43,169 nt of DNA from a virus: IMG/VR virus record IMGVR_UViG_3300020417_000001, positions 1-43,169 of that record; one strand, given 5' to 3'. Positions 20,067 through 31,800 of the stretch are shown here, piece by piece; within the stretch, counting starts at the first letter, position 1; every line of letters begins with the position of its first letter. A model generated the notes under the pieces. The model was not told the origin of the DNA, did no database searches, and worked only from the letters and a program-made list of their open reading frames with translations. The position numbers were made by a program, and so were the translations under genes.

Positions 20067-20471
20067 ATGTTAGGTGTAGTTCTACGTGACGGGCATTATA
20101 AAGATGTCCTATATAAAGCTTCTACTGAAGAAGTAAATATTCCCCTTACTAAAGGTAAGCCTATTCCTTCATGGTTTAAGCCATCCGAAAAGTATGATGA
20201 GAATGATTACCCAGCAAAGAAGAAGAAACTTCCGAAGGACACAGCTGTTGCAGCGGCTGCTGCTCCTGTTGACTTGTCACCAGTAATTGGCCGCATTGAA
20301 GCACTTGAAGATGCTGAAGCTGTTGACGTTGCTCCTTTACTTGAGCGCATTGAAGCACTTGAAAAGCGCCTTGAAGCTCTTGAGGTGCCTAAACCTGATA
20401 CAAATTCTGTTGATGGTGATGCTGATAAAGGTGCTGCCGATGATGCAAAAGACAAAGGCAAGAAGAAGTAA
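20067..20471 (+). CDS. Virion-module protein with short coiled-coil repeat
   Basis: 134 residues. An N-terminal part (1-60) with IPSWFKPSEKYDENDYPAKKKK is followed by Ala-rich linker and two related segments (IGRIEALED and LLERIEALEKRLEALE) with heptad spacing, then an acidic/Lys-rich tail. It could be a head-completion or decoration accessory. No family recognised. It ends just before a strong terminator, closing the head module. Confidence 0.6.
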   Translation: MLGVVLRDGHYKDVLYKASTEEVNIPLTKGKPIPSWFKPSEKYDENDYPAKKKKLPKDTAVAAAAAPVDLSPVIGRIEALEDAEAVDVAPLLERIEALEKRLEALEVPKPDTNSVDGDADKGAADDAKDKGKKK

Positions 20472-20498
20472 GCTCCTATAAGCAAATTACATTAAACA

Positions 20499-20527
20499 AA
20501 AGCCGTCCTTAATTGGGCGGCTTTTTT
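20499..20527 (+). terminator. Rho-independent terminator after the head module
   Basis: AAGCCGTCC TTAATT GGGCGGCTT is a 9-bp stem (one G-U) followed by a T tract reaching 20527. It divides the late operon into packaging/head and tail/ejection parts, so downstream genes need read-through, antitermination or a promoter of their own. Confidence 0.8.
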
Positions 20528-20541
20528 CTTAGGAAAATCGC

Positions 20542-21126
20542 ATGACAAACCGCTTGGAAATATACAATCAATCGAATGGCCATCTTGGGAACAGCCAGTT
20601 AATATCTGATCCTAATGAAAATTCGCCTTCCGCGAAAAGCTGTGAACAGCATTATGCTGCTGCACGCAAAGCCACGCTACGTTTGCACAACTGGAAATGT
20701 GCAGGCACTTACCGTGCGCCATCATTGTCTACGGAAGAAAACTTGTCACACTGGAATTACATGTATGACTATCCGAATGATTGTCTAAAGATCCGCAAAG
20801 TTTCACTGAAAGGCCATAAAGAAGGCCTACTTTACGACACAGGCACTGTAAATGGGCAGCGTGTAATATACTGCAATGAGCCAGGTGTTATTGTTCATTA
20901 TACTTTTGACCAAAAGAATGAAGCACAGTTCGACCCGCTTTTTACAGATACGCTTTCTATTGAACTGGCCATACGCCGCTGTAAAGCCACAACGGGTAAA
21001 ACCACACTTAAGGACAAGCTAGAAAGCGAACGTGACAAGATCTTAACAGATGCAAGATCTGCTGACCTGGACGAAGAACAGCCTGAAGATGACCGTGAAG
21101 CAAGCTGGATAGAGGCGCGTAATTAA
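20542..21126 (+). CDS. Head-tail adaptor (T7 gp11-like)
   Basis: 194 residues. It begins LEIYNQSNGHLGNSQLI, has the Cys-His-rich EQHYAAARKATLRLHNWKCA and YDYPNDCLKIRKV blocks and an acidic C-terminus (DLDEEQPEDDREASW). These are the features of podovirus adaptor or tail tubular A proteins, which bind under the portal. The stop overlaps the nozzle gene start (TAATG). Confidence 0.8.
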   Translation: MTNRLEIYNQSNGHLGNSQLISDPNENSPSAKSCEQHYAAARKATLRLHNWKCAGTYRAPSLSTEENLSHWNYMYDYPNDCLKIRKVSLKGHKEGLLYDTGTVNGQRVIYCNEPGVIVHYTFDQKNEAQFDPLFTDTLSIELAIRRCKATTGKTTLKDKLESERDKILTDARSADLDEEQPEDDREASWIEARN

Positions 21127-23207
21127 TGGTTGTTAAGGTAAATCAATCTGCATTTACGGGCGGCATACAAGCCCCCACGCTCGTTGAACGCACAGACATA
21201 GCAAAGTATGCCATAAGCTGTAAGGACATACTCAACGCTGTTGTACGCGCCCATGGCGGTGTATTTAATCGTGCAGGCACTAAATTCATTGCTGAAATTA
21301 AAGATAGCACTGTGCCGGTTCGCCTGGTTCCATTTCAATTTGATGCTGAACAAAGCTATGTATTAGAGTTCGGCGATGAATATATGCGCATCATCAAAGA
21401 AGGTGAAGTTGTCCTGGATCCAGGTGATTCATCAATTGCAGAGATTGTTTCGCCATATACAGCAGATCAAATAGGCGTAGAACGCCTTAAATACACACAA
21501 TCTGCCGATGTTATGAAGCTATGCAATCCAGCTTATGCACCACATAATCTAAAGCGCCTTGACCATCACGATTGGGAATTTGAAGCAGAAACATTTGTGC
21601 CGAATATAGATGCACCATCTGGTGTAACAGTTTCAACAACCAGCACAGGAACTAAATTCACATACAGCTATATTGTTACAGCTGTTGCAGAAAACGGTGA
21701 AGAATCCGTTGGTTCAAGCAGTGTTTCTATTACAACAAATTACAAACACGGCCAACTCAATAGCTCAAACCAACCATCTGGCGAAATAACAATTGATTGG
21801 AACGCTGTTGCAGGCGCAGATAAATATAATGTTTATCTTGAATACCAGGGCATTTATGGCTGGCTTGCAGAGATAGACGCCAGTGAAACGGAATACAGTT
21901 ATTGGGAAAATTGGGTACCTAACGTAGCCGATACGCCGCAAGTTCTAAACAATCCTTTTGATGGCGCCGGAAAATACCCTGCCGTTGTATCTATCTATGA
22001 ACAACGCGTAGTCTTTTGCCGCACCGACAATGCAAAAGAATCCATATTTATGACGCGTGCAGGGCGATACAACAATATGAATGTATCTGAAGTTACGCGT
22101 GCAGATGATGCAATTGAGTATGTCTTATCTGGTGGTTCGCAGGTTAATGAAATACGCGGCCTAGCAGAATTAAATGACCTTATCATATTAACCTCCGGCG
22201 GGCTTTATAAGGCTAATGGCAAGGATGATGAGCGCGTATCACCTGATACATTCAAGGCCAAACGCCAAAACAAGAACGGCGCTTCACATTTACAGCCTTT
22301 TGTTATTGGTGAAAGCCTTGTTTATAACGAACGTAACAAGAAGACATACCGCGAAATTGATTATGATGCAGTTAAGCTTGGTTATTCTGGCCGAGATCTT
22401 ACACTTCTAGCAGAACACCTATTTGAAGATGCGCATGTTGTTGATCATGCTTGGCAAGAAATCCCTGACAAAGTTTTATGGTGTGTGATGAGTGACGGTA
22501 CATTGCTTGGTATGACGTACATGAAAGAGCATGAGATTTTCGCCTGGCATCGTCATAACACAGACGGCGAGTTTGAAAGCGTGTGCTGTGTGACTGAAGG
22601 TAATTACGATGCGGTATACTTTGTCGTTAAGCGTGAAATTGATGGTCAAACAAAGCGATATATTGAGCGCCTAGAAGAACGCATTGTGCGCAACGTAGAA
22701 GATTGTTACTTCGTGGATTGTGGGCTTTCATATGATGGCGAAGAAACAGACACAGTGACAGGTTTGGATCACCTTGAAGGCAAAACTGTAAGCATATTGG
22801 CAGATGGCAACGTAATGGATCAGCAAGTGGTTACAGGCGGTCAAATTCAAATTTCTGTGCCTGCATCAAAAATACATGTCGGACTGCCTTATATATCAGA
22901 CGTTGTGCCACATAATTTTGAACTTAACGGCGAAAAAGGGACAACAAAAGGCGTTGAAAAAAATATACGCAATGTCTTTGCTAACGTTTATAGAACACGC
23001 GGCCTATGGATTGGTACAGATGAAGATAATATCTATCCATACAAACAACGAACGTTTGAAGACCTGGGTGATCCTATCGAACTTTATACAGGCATTATGG
23101 AACAAGAAATTGATTCAGATTGGGAAAAAAACGGCGATGTTCTAATTCGTCAAATAGACCCGCTACCTTTTGAAATACTTGGCTTAACGCTTGATCTTGA
23201 TGTTTAA
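21126..23207 (+). CDS. Tail nozzle (T7 gp12-like tubular protein B)
   Basis: 693 residues. The N-terminus NQSAFTGGIQAPTLVERTDIAKY, then GGVFNRAGTKF and VRLVPFQFDAEQSYVLEFGDEYM, is the common start of gp12-like nozzle or stabilisation proteins. A fibronectin-like segment lies at about 165-265. The C-terminal half has KTYREIDYDAVKLGYSGRDLT and many aromatic beta strands. Six copies close the short tail and contact the fibres. Confidence 0.85.
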   Translation: MVVKVNQSAFTGGIQAPTLVERTDIAKYAISCKDILNAVVRAHGGVFNRAGTKFIAEIKDSTVPVRLVPFQFDAEQSYVLEFGDEYMRIIKEGEVVLDPGDSSIAEIVSPYTADQIGVERLKYTQSADVMKLCNPAYAPHNLKRLDHHDWEFEAETFVPNIDAPSGVTVSTTSTGTKFTYSYIVTAVAENGEESVGSSSVSITTNYKHGQLNSSNQPSGEITIDWNAVAGADKYNVYLEYQGIYGWLAEIDASETEYSYWENWVPNVADTPQVLNNPFDGAGKYPAVVSIYEQRVVFCRTDNAKESIFMTRAGRYNNMNVSEVTRADDAIEYVLSGGSQVNEIRGLAELNDLIILTSGGLYKANGKDDERVSPDTFKAKRQNKNGASHLQPFVIGESLVYNERNKKTYREIDYDAVKLGYSGRDLTLLAEHLFEDAHVVDHAWQEIPDKVLWCVMSDGTLLGMTYMKEHEIFAWHRHNTDGEFESVCCVTEGNYDAVYFVVKREIDGQTKRYIERLEERIVRNVEDCYFVDCGLSYDGEETDTVTGLDHLEGKTVSILADGNVMDQQVVTGGQIQISVPASKIHVGLPYISDVVPHNFELNGEKGTTKGVEKNIRNVFANVYRTRGLWIGTDEDNIYPYKQRTFEDLGDPIELYTGIMEQEIDSDWEKNGDVLIRQIDPLPFEILGLTLDLDV

Positions 23208-23210
23208 GGC

Positions 23211-23672
23211 ATGAACACAGAAATAATACCGGCCACACAGGAACACGCGCTTTACATCGCAGAAAACATGCGTAAAGCAGACCGTGAAGAAGTTATGGCA
23301 TCGCATGGCCACACACCTAAACAGGCCGTTATGCGTAGCCTAAATGTAAGTGATAAAAGCTGGGCATGCACATTAGATGGTGAGCCTGTATGCATATGGG
23401 GCGTGGCCACAATTGGATCAATACTATCCTTTACCGGCGCACCGTGGCTACTCGGTACCGACAAGGTAAATGACATTAAATTCTATTTTCTGCGTAATTC
23501 AGCCAATTACGTGGATGAAATGCATAAAAATTATGACCTGCTGGAAAACTATGTAGATGAAAGAAACACACTTTCAAAGGCATGGCTTAAATGGTTGGGT
23601 TTTAAAATAGACAAGGCAGAGCCGCACGGCGTTGCAGGATTGCCTTTTCATCGCTTTTACATGGGAAAATAA
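23211..23672 (+). CDS. DUF2833 internal virion protein (T7 gp13-like)
   Basis: 153 residues of the DUF2833 family: IAENMRKADREEVMA, PVCIWGVATIGSILSFTGAPWLLGT region, then NEMHK-type helix and WLKWLGFKID with PFHRFYM at the end. The fold resembles a GNAT acyltransferase, but the phage members are known from T7 as internal virion protein A, needed for core assembly. It lies at the start of the ejection gene cluster, four bases after the nozzle gene. Confidence 0.82.
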   Translation: MNTEIIPATQEHALYIAENMRKADREEVMASHGHTPKQAVMRSLNVSDKSWACTLDGEPVCIWGVATIGSILSFTGAPWLLGTDKVNDIKFYFLRNSANYVDEMHKNYDLLENYVDERNTLSKAWLKWLGFKIDKAEPHGVAGLPFHRFYMGK

Positions 23673-23675
23673 GAC

Positions 23676-24200
23676 ATGTGTGAACCAGTCACAGCGGCAC
23701 TAATGGCCGCACAATTCGCAATGGCGGCATATGGCCAATATCAACAAGGGCGTGCGCAGGAAGCACAGCAAAACTATGTTGCTGCTCAAAACCAAGAAAA
23801 CGCAAAGGCCGCAGAATGGCAAGCACAAGACGCTGAAGCACGCGGCGAACAAGAGCAGTTTAGACAACGCTTACAGCAAAGCCAATTAGAAGGGCAGCAA
23901 ATAAGCGCATTGGCATCTAATGGCGGCGCTATTGGCATTGGATCTTCAGGTGATCTGCTAAGTGATAGCTATATCATGGGTCAATACGACAACAATACAA
24001 TTGGTAATAACGCAGATAAAGAAGCGTATGGCTACCGCGTACAAAGCGCAAATTACACGAATGAAGCACAGCTAAACAGAATGGCGGGCAAGAACGCTAA
24101 AAAAGCAGGCATTATGAATGCTGGCACAACCTTACTGTCTGGCGCTTCGCAGTTTGGATCCACATTCCAATTTGATAACGGATCACTAGCATACAGGTAA
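23676..24200 (+). CDS. Internal virion protein (T7 gp14-like)
   Basis: 174 residues. The start MCEPVTAALMAAQFAMAAYG is the usual beginning of gp14-like proteins, with one short hydrophobic helix, followed by a long Gln/Ala-rich helix (25-80) and a Gly/Ser-rich segment SNGGAIGIGSSGDLLSDS. In T7, gp14 is ejected first and forms the outer-membrane channel. The gene precedes the gp15- and gp16-like genes, as in T7. Confidence 0.8.
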   Translation: MCEPVTAALMAAQFAMAAYGQYQQGRAQEAQQNYVAAQNQENAKAAEWQAQDAEARGEQEQFRQRLQQSQLEGQQISALASNGGAIGIGSSGDLLSDSYIMGQYDNNTIGNNADKEAYGYRVQSANYTNEAQLNRMAGKNAKKAGIMNAGTTLLSGASQFGSTFQFDNGSLAYR

Positions 24201-24204
24201 TGAA

Positions 24205-25848
24205 ATGGTAACAGTCCCAACACAAAACCAGCCTACGGTTAAGGCGCAGGCCTTACCAAGCGCACGGTACAGTACATCTGCGCCAATTGGTGCCTTTGGT
24301 GGGTATCAAGCAGATTCATTAATGAAAGGCGCTGCAGGCCTAGAAAAAGCCCGCAAGAACTTTGAATACGTTGCGCTTAAAGAAGATGAAGCCCGTGTAA
24401 AAGACCTGGATAGACAGTTCAATGAACAGCTGCGAAATATCCAATATGGTGACAATGGATATTATAACCAGCGTGGCGTTAATGCAGTAAACAGCTACCA
24501 GAACACGAATAAGCAAATAGATGATCTTTATAACAAGATGTCTAACGGCTTAACACCGCGCGTACTGGATATGTTTAAAGATGTAACACAGCGCCGCGTT
24601 GAAAGCGCCCGCCGCAGCATGATGGTTCATCGTGAACGTGAAAGCCGCGTATGGCAAAACGCAACTTCAGCTGCACGTATTGAAGACGCCTTAGAGGATG
24701 CTATCGTTAATGCAGGCAATGAAGAAGCCTTGCGCCATTCACTTGGCACTATCGAAGCAGAGTTAATAGACCGCGGTGAACGTGAAGGTATTGGCGGTGT
24801 TGCCCTTAGAGAACAGCTTGAAAACTACAGAAGCAAAGCACATGCTGGCGTTATTGGGAAGCTTCAAACATATAACGCACCATTGGCACAGCAGCATTAT
24901 GAACGCTTCAAACAGCAGATAGAGCCAAGCGAACAGATTAAGATTGAAAAAAGCCTGAAGGCACATGCTGACAAACAATACGCTGCGAATAAAGCTGATG
25001 AGATAATACAGGATGGCGGCGATATTGGTGACATGTTGACCAAAGCAAAATCCATTAAAGACGCCGACCGCCGTGAAGATATTGTTTCGCTTATCAAAGG
25101 ACACTGGAAAGACCAGGAACTAATAGAAAGCTCACGTGAAGAAGCAAAGGTTGAAGAAACCTGGCGCATCATTGAGAACAATAGAGAAGCGGGCATTTCT
25201 ATTAAAGATCAGCTTAATCTTATCCCGGCAGATCTACCGCACGATACAAAAGAAAAAATGCGCAAGTTTATCAACAATGGTGGTGAACAAACTAATTGGG
25301 ATGAGTACGAATATCTAACAAGCTTGAAGCCGGATGAGTTGGCCAAGGTTAATTTGAATGAATACGAATTAGCAGACACAGAACGAAAGCAGCTTATTAA
25401 ATTAAAGAACAGTGCAGCTGAAGGCAAAACAACCTTCACTGATATACAGGGCTATGCAAACGCCTTTCTTGATCAACACAACATTAAAAAAGAAAGACGC
25501 GGGGCATTTAAGGCACAGCTATTTTTACGCCAGGAAGAGTTTGAGCGCCGTGAAGGGCGTCCAATGACCCTGCAAGAACAAAAGCGTGAAATGCTAACAC
25601 TGATGCTGCCAACACGATTTGATCCGCAAGGCTTGCTTAACCAAGAAAAAGGCAAACTATTTGAAGTCCTGGACAAAGTGGACACAGCCGAACTTAACAA
25701 TGGCGCCACATATGAGGTTGCTAATGTACCTGAAAAATACGTGCAGCAGATTGTCGATGCTCTGGCTAAAAAAGGCGTAAGCATAACAGCCGCAAATATT
25801 GAAAGAACTTATTTAACAGCAAAACAACAAGGCTTAATACGTGAGTGA
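24205..25848 (+). CDS. Internal virion protein (T7 gp15-like)
   Basis: 547 residues, nearly all helical and hydrophilic, with a tandem of charged helices (EKARKNFEYVALKEDEARVKDLDRQF, then RRSMMVHRERESRVWQNATSAARIEDAL). YNQRGVNAVNSYQNTN near residue 92 is a conserved turn of this class. In T7, gp15 spans the periplasm as part of the ejectosome. It overlaps the giant gene by eight bases. Confidence 0.78.
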   Translation: MVTVPTQNQPTVKAQALPSARYSTSAPIGAFGGYQADSLMKGAAGLEKARKNFEYVALKEDEARVKDLDRQFNEQLRNIQYGDNGYYNQRGVNAVNSYQNTNKQIDDLYNKMSNGLTPRVLDMFKDVTQRRVESARRSMMVHRERESRVWQNATSAARIEDALEDAIVNAGNEEALRHSLGTIEAELIDRGEREGIGGVALREQLENYRSKAHAGVIGKLQTYNAPLAQQHYERFKQQIEPSEQIKIEKSLKAHADKQYAANKADEIIQDGGDIGDMLTKAKSIKDADRREDIVSLIKGHWKDQELIESSREEAKVEETWRIIENNREAGISIKDQLNLIPADLPHDTKEKMRKFINNGGEQTNWDEYEYLTSLKPDELAKVNLNEYELADTERKQLIKLKNSAAEGKTTFTDIQGYANAFLDQHNIKKERRGAFKAQLFLRQEEFERREGRPMTLQEQKREMLTLMLPTRFDPQGLLNQEKGKLFEVLDKVDTAELNNGATYEVANVPEKYVQQIVDALAKKGVSITAANIERTYLTAKQQGLIRE

Positions 25849-28800
25849 TTTAAACCCATTTATGCAGGCGGTAGGTACCGTCAATGAAGATCTTAGAAAT
25901 CCGTTTGAAGCAGCGGCTGCAGATCTTGTGAATGGTGAGAAGGCGCAGCTGTCATCAAGCATGCAGCTTGCCAAGACCGGCAGTGCAGATGATCACGCGC
26001 GTGCGCTCAAAGCTTCACAGAAAACTGGCATTCCTGTTGATGTTGTAAAAACAGACTTGAAACAAGTTGAACAGGACATTGAAGAACACGAATTTGATTA
26101 TGATGCATTGTACCAGGAAACGCCCAAAACAGCGTCATTCCTGATGAACCCAGATAATGCAGGCATAGCACATGATGATGTAGATAGCCTGACTGCATTT
26201 GAAAAAGCAGCGCAGACACTAAACACAAAAGAAGCCAATATATTCAATGAAGCTGGCGCAGTTCTCGAGAAGCAAACGGCATATCCGGCTTTATTAGCTG
26301 TTATGTACGGCGTTACAGACATTGAAACTGTTGCCGAATATTACGCTGATAGATCACGGGCATTGTCGAACGCACAGCAAAACCAGCCGCTATATATGCA
26401 GCGTTTTATGAACCGATTTGAAAATGCTGAAAGCTTCGCTGGCAAAGCTGCTGTTGCCCTAACAAGTCCACGCGCTATTGGACGAACAGCCTTTACACAA
26501 AGCCCAAACAGCATATTACCACTAGCAAGCGGCTATGCCTTCGGCAAGGTTGGCGCGGCTGGTGGCGCTACTGTTGGTTCGCTGGTTCCTGGTGCGGGCA
26601 CCGCAAGTGGTGCCGTTGTCGGCGGTGTTGGCGGGTTTGGTTTCGGTGCATTTGCTGGTGGGTCTTTTGTTGAAATCGCTGCATATGCAGATCAGAAGCT
26701 GAATGAATATGGTGTTGATCAGACAGACCCGCAACAACTTATAGAATTCTTTAATAACCCTGAAAACGCTGAAGCAATAAGTGAGTTGCGTGCAGAAGCA
26801 GAACGCAAAGGTATAACCACAGCCGCTGTTGATGCTGCATTCTCTTTAGTAGGCGGGCGTTTTCTAAGTGCAGGCAGATCCGGCGCAAAGAAGGCTGGTG
26901 ATACTGCTGCTGATATAGGCGTTGAATCTGTTGGTGAAGGCACAGCTGAAGCAGCAGGGCAGTACGCGGCAACTGGTGAGGTGGATGCAGGTGATGTGAT
27001 CTTAGAAACAGCCGCAGGTGTAGGGCAGTCTACAGGCACGGCATTTATCCAGGGCGCAAACCGTCAGGGCAAAGATGCGGTCAAAATTGTTGGCGATGAA
27101 ATCAAAAGCCTTATAAAACGTAGTGCGCAAGATGTTAATGCGGCTGAACGTGGCAATATGCTAATGGATATGTTTGCTGGCTTAAGTGAACGCGTTAAGC
27201 AGTCCAAGCTAAAAGACCGCTCACCAGAGAAACTTAAAGAGCATGTACGCAATAGCTTGGCAGGCACAGACGCAGAAACAGTTTATGTTGATAGCGATAA
27301 GTTCACTGAATACTTCCAATCCCGCGGCGATGATCCGGCCTTAATCGCTGAACAGCTTGGTATACTTCAGCAATATGAAGACGCACAGGAATCAGGTGGT
27401 GATTTGCTAATGTCACATGAAGAAGCCTTGGTTTCTTTAACACAGCTTGATGCATATGATGACCTATCGGCAGATATGCGCGTATCACCAGCGGATATGA
27501 CCTATAACGAAGCACAAGCCTTCAATGAAGAATCCCAGCTTATTTTAGAAGATTACATCGTGCATGCGCGTGAACAGGCTGACCGTGCCTTAAGCGAAGC
27601 CACATCTGAAGACCGTATTTATGAAGATGTATACAACCAGCTTATAAACACAGGCATGACCCCAGACGTAGCCAGCAAGCAAGCTACACTTCACCAGGCG
27701 TTTTACGCATCACAGGCTAAGAGAAATGGTATGGATGCATATAAGCTTTATTCTGGCCGTGAATTCAAAATACAAAGAGAGCTACCAGATAGCTTGAAAA
27801 TGCCCATAAATGAACTGGACTTCTTTGTTGATCGCTTAAAGAAATACGCGAACGGTAAATTAAAATTAGGCACAGACAATTCACCAACACTGTTGGAGTT
27901 CATTAAATCAACTGGCGGCATAAATGACAACGACCAGCTTGCAGGTGATTTAATTGGCCAGGATATAGACCGTGATGCCCAGGGGCAGTTATACCAAAAA
28001 ACAAAACGTGCAATTAAAGAGAATGACACAGCGAACCAACAAGACTTATTTAATCCAGGCAACAAGAAGCAGGGCGAAGGCCGCTTCCTGGATGACATAG
28101 CACTTGATGCCTGGGAAAAAGGTTACTTCCCCGAATTGCAAGAACGCCCCGATACATCAACATTGGTCGAAGCCATTAAAGATGAACTCAAAGGCAACGC
28201 ACGCAGATCAGACCAATCGTATATTGATGAAGCAAAGCCATATGACGATGCATTACAGCTGGCAAGCGAATTAGGCCTGGACATTGATAAATCAACTAAT
28301 AAGCAGATCAAAGACGCACTGTTCAATGCTATTGAAACTGAAGCACAGCAGAGTGAACAATCACAGCAGGGCTTAGATACTGATGACCTGATTGACAAAA
28401 TATCTGATACAGAAGAAGAAGCCCAGGCTTTAAAGGAAAAGGTCAGTAAGGTTGAAAAGGAAGAAGCTGAAACACCAGAATTTAAGGCCGAGAAGAAGCC
28501 TGCCCCCATTGAGCAGCAAGAGCGTATTGATGACTTTGGTGAAGTGCTGCATGGCGCACGCAAGCATGAGTTTGAAAAATTTAAAGATGCGTTATCTCAA
28601 GATCTTCCAGAAGATCCGTCTGATATTACAATTTCAAAATATTTCCCTATTCCGAACTATGAAGAGCTAAACAAAGCAGCTAATGGGGATATTGATTATG
28701 AGCGCATAGCAACACTCAAAGCAATACGTGACAATCTACCATCTAAGCCAAAACGCTATCAGAAGAGTTGGGCTGAAGCGATTGCTTTATACCGAGAGCT

Positions 28801-31800
28801 TGCAAACAAAATACTTGATGGTGAATTAGGCCTATATGCCGCGCAAGCTGAATTAAATAAACATGATAAGCACTACACGCATTTGAGCAAAAATGTACGC
28901 AAGATGATACTTGCGGCTGATCTGTATAAAAAGCTTGGCTACCCTTATTATATGAATGCAAAGGGCTATTCCCTTGAGGATGCAATGTTTTCTGTGTATC
29001 AGGGTGTCAAACACGATAAACCGGTTAGAAAGCACATTGTGAAGATGCCTAAACGCTTCCCGGAATACTTTGATACAGAGCAGGAAGCTCTTGACTTTAT
29101 GCGCCTTAAACTTGAAGTGGAAGCAAAGGGCGGAAATAAAAAGAAGACACGCCTGGACATATACCAGGTAACAAAGTCTGGTGAAATCATCATTGGCAAA
29201 AAAGTCGCTTCAAATAAATATATAGACCTAAAAAGTGGCTTTAAATCCTTAAAAGAAGCGCGTTTATATTTATCTGACAATGAAGATGCATTGCTCGTAA
29301 TTCTTGAAGAAAAGAAAAAAGTACCACCACAGCGCCGCAGCACGAATGACCCGCGTATTGGTGAAGACTACCGTAAAGGTGAAAGCATAACACCGGATAA
29401 GTTCGCACAAGAATTCGGCTTCAGAGGTGTTCAATTCGGCAACTACGTTGAGCAGGGACGGCGCCAAAAAGATCTTAACAATGCTTATGATGCATTACTT
29501 GACTTGGCGAATATTATTGATGTTCCTGCACGTGCAATATCGCTTAATGGTACTTTAGGCCTGGCGTTTGGCGCACGTGGTAAAGGCGGCATAAACTCGG
29601 CTGCTGCGCACTATGAACCAGATAACAAAGTTATTAACCTCACCAAGAAACATGGTGCCGGTTCGCTAGGTCACGAATGGTGGCACGCGCTTGATCACAA
29701 CATTGGTGAAAGACAAGAGGGTGGAAAGTACCTATCTGACAATCCTATTCTACGTAAATTCTCACGCAAGACGGGCAAAGAGATAACTGACTTTCCAATA
29801 CGTCCCGAAGTTGTTGATGCCTATAAAGATCTAATGAAGGCGTTGGTGCGGGAAACAGAAATATATAAACGCTCAAAAGAGCTGGATAAGAAAAGAACCA
29901 AAGATTACTGGTCAACTGATATTGAAGTTAGCGCACGCGCTTTTGAAAGCTATCTACGACACAAAGCAAAACAGAACAATGAAAGCAACGATTATCTTGC
30001 TAATGTGTTTGACAATAAAAAATCACAGGAATCTGACGAATACGCATATCTTACTGATGAAGAAATGGAAAAGGTTGCGCCTTATTTTGACAAGATCTTC
30101 CAAACATTTAAAACGCGCGAAACCAGCGAAGGCGTAGAGTTCTATCAATCTGGTAAGAAAAACATTTTCAAACCTAAAAAAGATCAAGCCAATCGCTACA
30201 GAGAATCCTTAAAAGCCTTAGAAGATGGTACAGCAAATATTGGGCGGGAAATAGTAATTGGCGATACACCTGAAGTGTATAAGATGCTTGGCGCTAATCC
30301 GTACAGCATGCGCATAAATGGATCCAAGATAAAGCGCATGCTTAATAAGCACGAAATATCTTACAAAACGTTAGAACAGCTGCCTGAAGCTTTAGCTGAT
30401 CCTATTATGGTTTTAGATTCATCCAGCCAGGATAAATCATTCGTTGTATTAACGGAGTTATTGGATGAAGCTGGCAATTCTGTGATGGCCGCAATTCACT
30501 TAGACAAGTCCGGCGAAGGCGCTGTATTAATCAATAAGATTGCAAGCGTGTATGGTAAGGATGATGCTGGCCAGTTTATCCGCTGGATAAAGCAAGGTAA
30601 AATGCTATATGCAGATAAAAAGAAAGCCTTGCAATGGTCACGATCAAACCGGCTCCAATTGCCGAAAGAAGTGACTGCTACAAGGCATAATAAAATTATA
30701 CGGAAAGAAAACTTAAAAAACAATAAGATTTTCAACCAAGACGTGCAAGGCGCTGATAATAAAGGGAAATATATTTCTTTTGAAAGTGCGTATAATTCTG
30801 AAAAGCGTGGATCAATAAAGTTTAGCGATAACACAGCCACAATCACGCTTACCGAAAAGGCAGATCTTTCAACATTTCTTCACGAAAGTGGTCACATGTT
30901 CTTGGAAACATTTATGAACTTGGCCAGCAATGACCGTGCGCCTGATGACATTAAGCGTGACAGGGATATTCTTTTAAAGTGGATGAACGTTAAAAGCATT
31001 AATGACATTGGCGTTGAACAGCATGAACAGTTTGCCCGTGGGTTTGAAGCCTATTTATTTGAGGGGAAAGCGCCAAGCATAGGTTTGCAGTCTGCCTTTG
31101 ATCGCTTTAAGGCTTGGCTCATGCGGATATATAAATCAATTAAAAGCCTTGATGTGAACTTAACTGATGAAGTGCGCGGCGTAATGGATCGTATGCTTGC
31201 GACAGATGAAGAAATAAAATACGCACAAGAGAACTTACAATTCGTACCTGATAGCAGCATTGAAGAATTGCTCAATAAAACTGAACAAAAAGAATATAGA
31301 AAGCTTGGCGAGAAAGCTACACTTGAAGCCCGCGAAAAAGCGTTAAAAGAATCCATGAAGGATATTGCACGTGAACAAAAAGCTTGGTGGAAGGATGAGA
31401 AGGCCGCGGTTAGAAAAGACGTTGAAGACCAGGTAAATCAATCGCCTGTATTCCGCGCCATACACTTCTTACAAAAAGGAAAGTATCTAGACCGCGATAC
31501 ACCTGAAGGCATAAAGCCTGTAAAGCTATCCAAGAAGATATTGATAGACCGCTACGGTGAAGAATCCTTAAAGTCTTTGCCGCGCCCTTATGTGTACTCT
31601 AACAAAGGCGGCACAAGTCCTGAAGTTATTGCGGAAATGTTTGATTTTTCTTCAGCTGACGAGCTAATGAATGCGTTGTGGAATTCTGAAAAGCGTGAAG
31701 ATGTAATCAACCGTATCACGAATGACCGTATGAAAGAGCGTCACGGTGACATGCTCAATGACGGATCATTAGAAGAAGAAGCCTTAAACGCTGTTTACAA

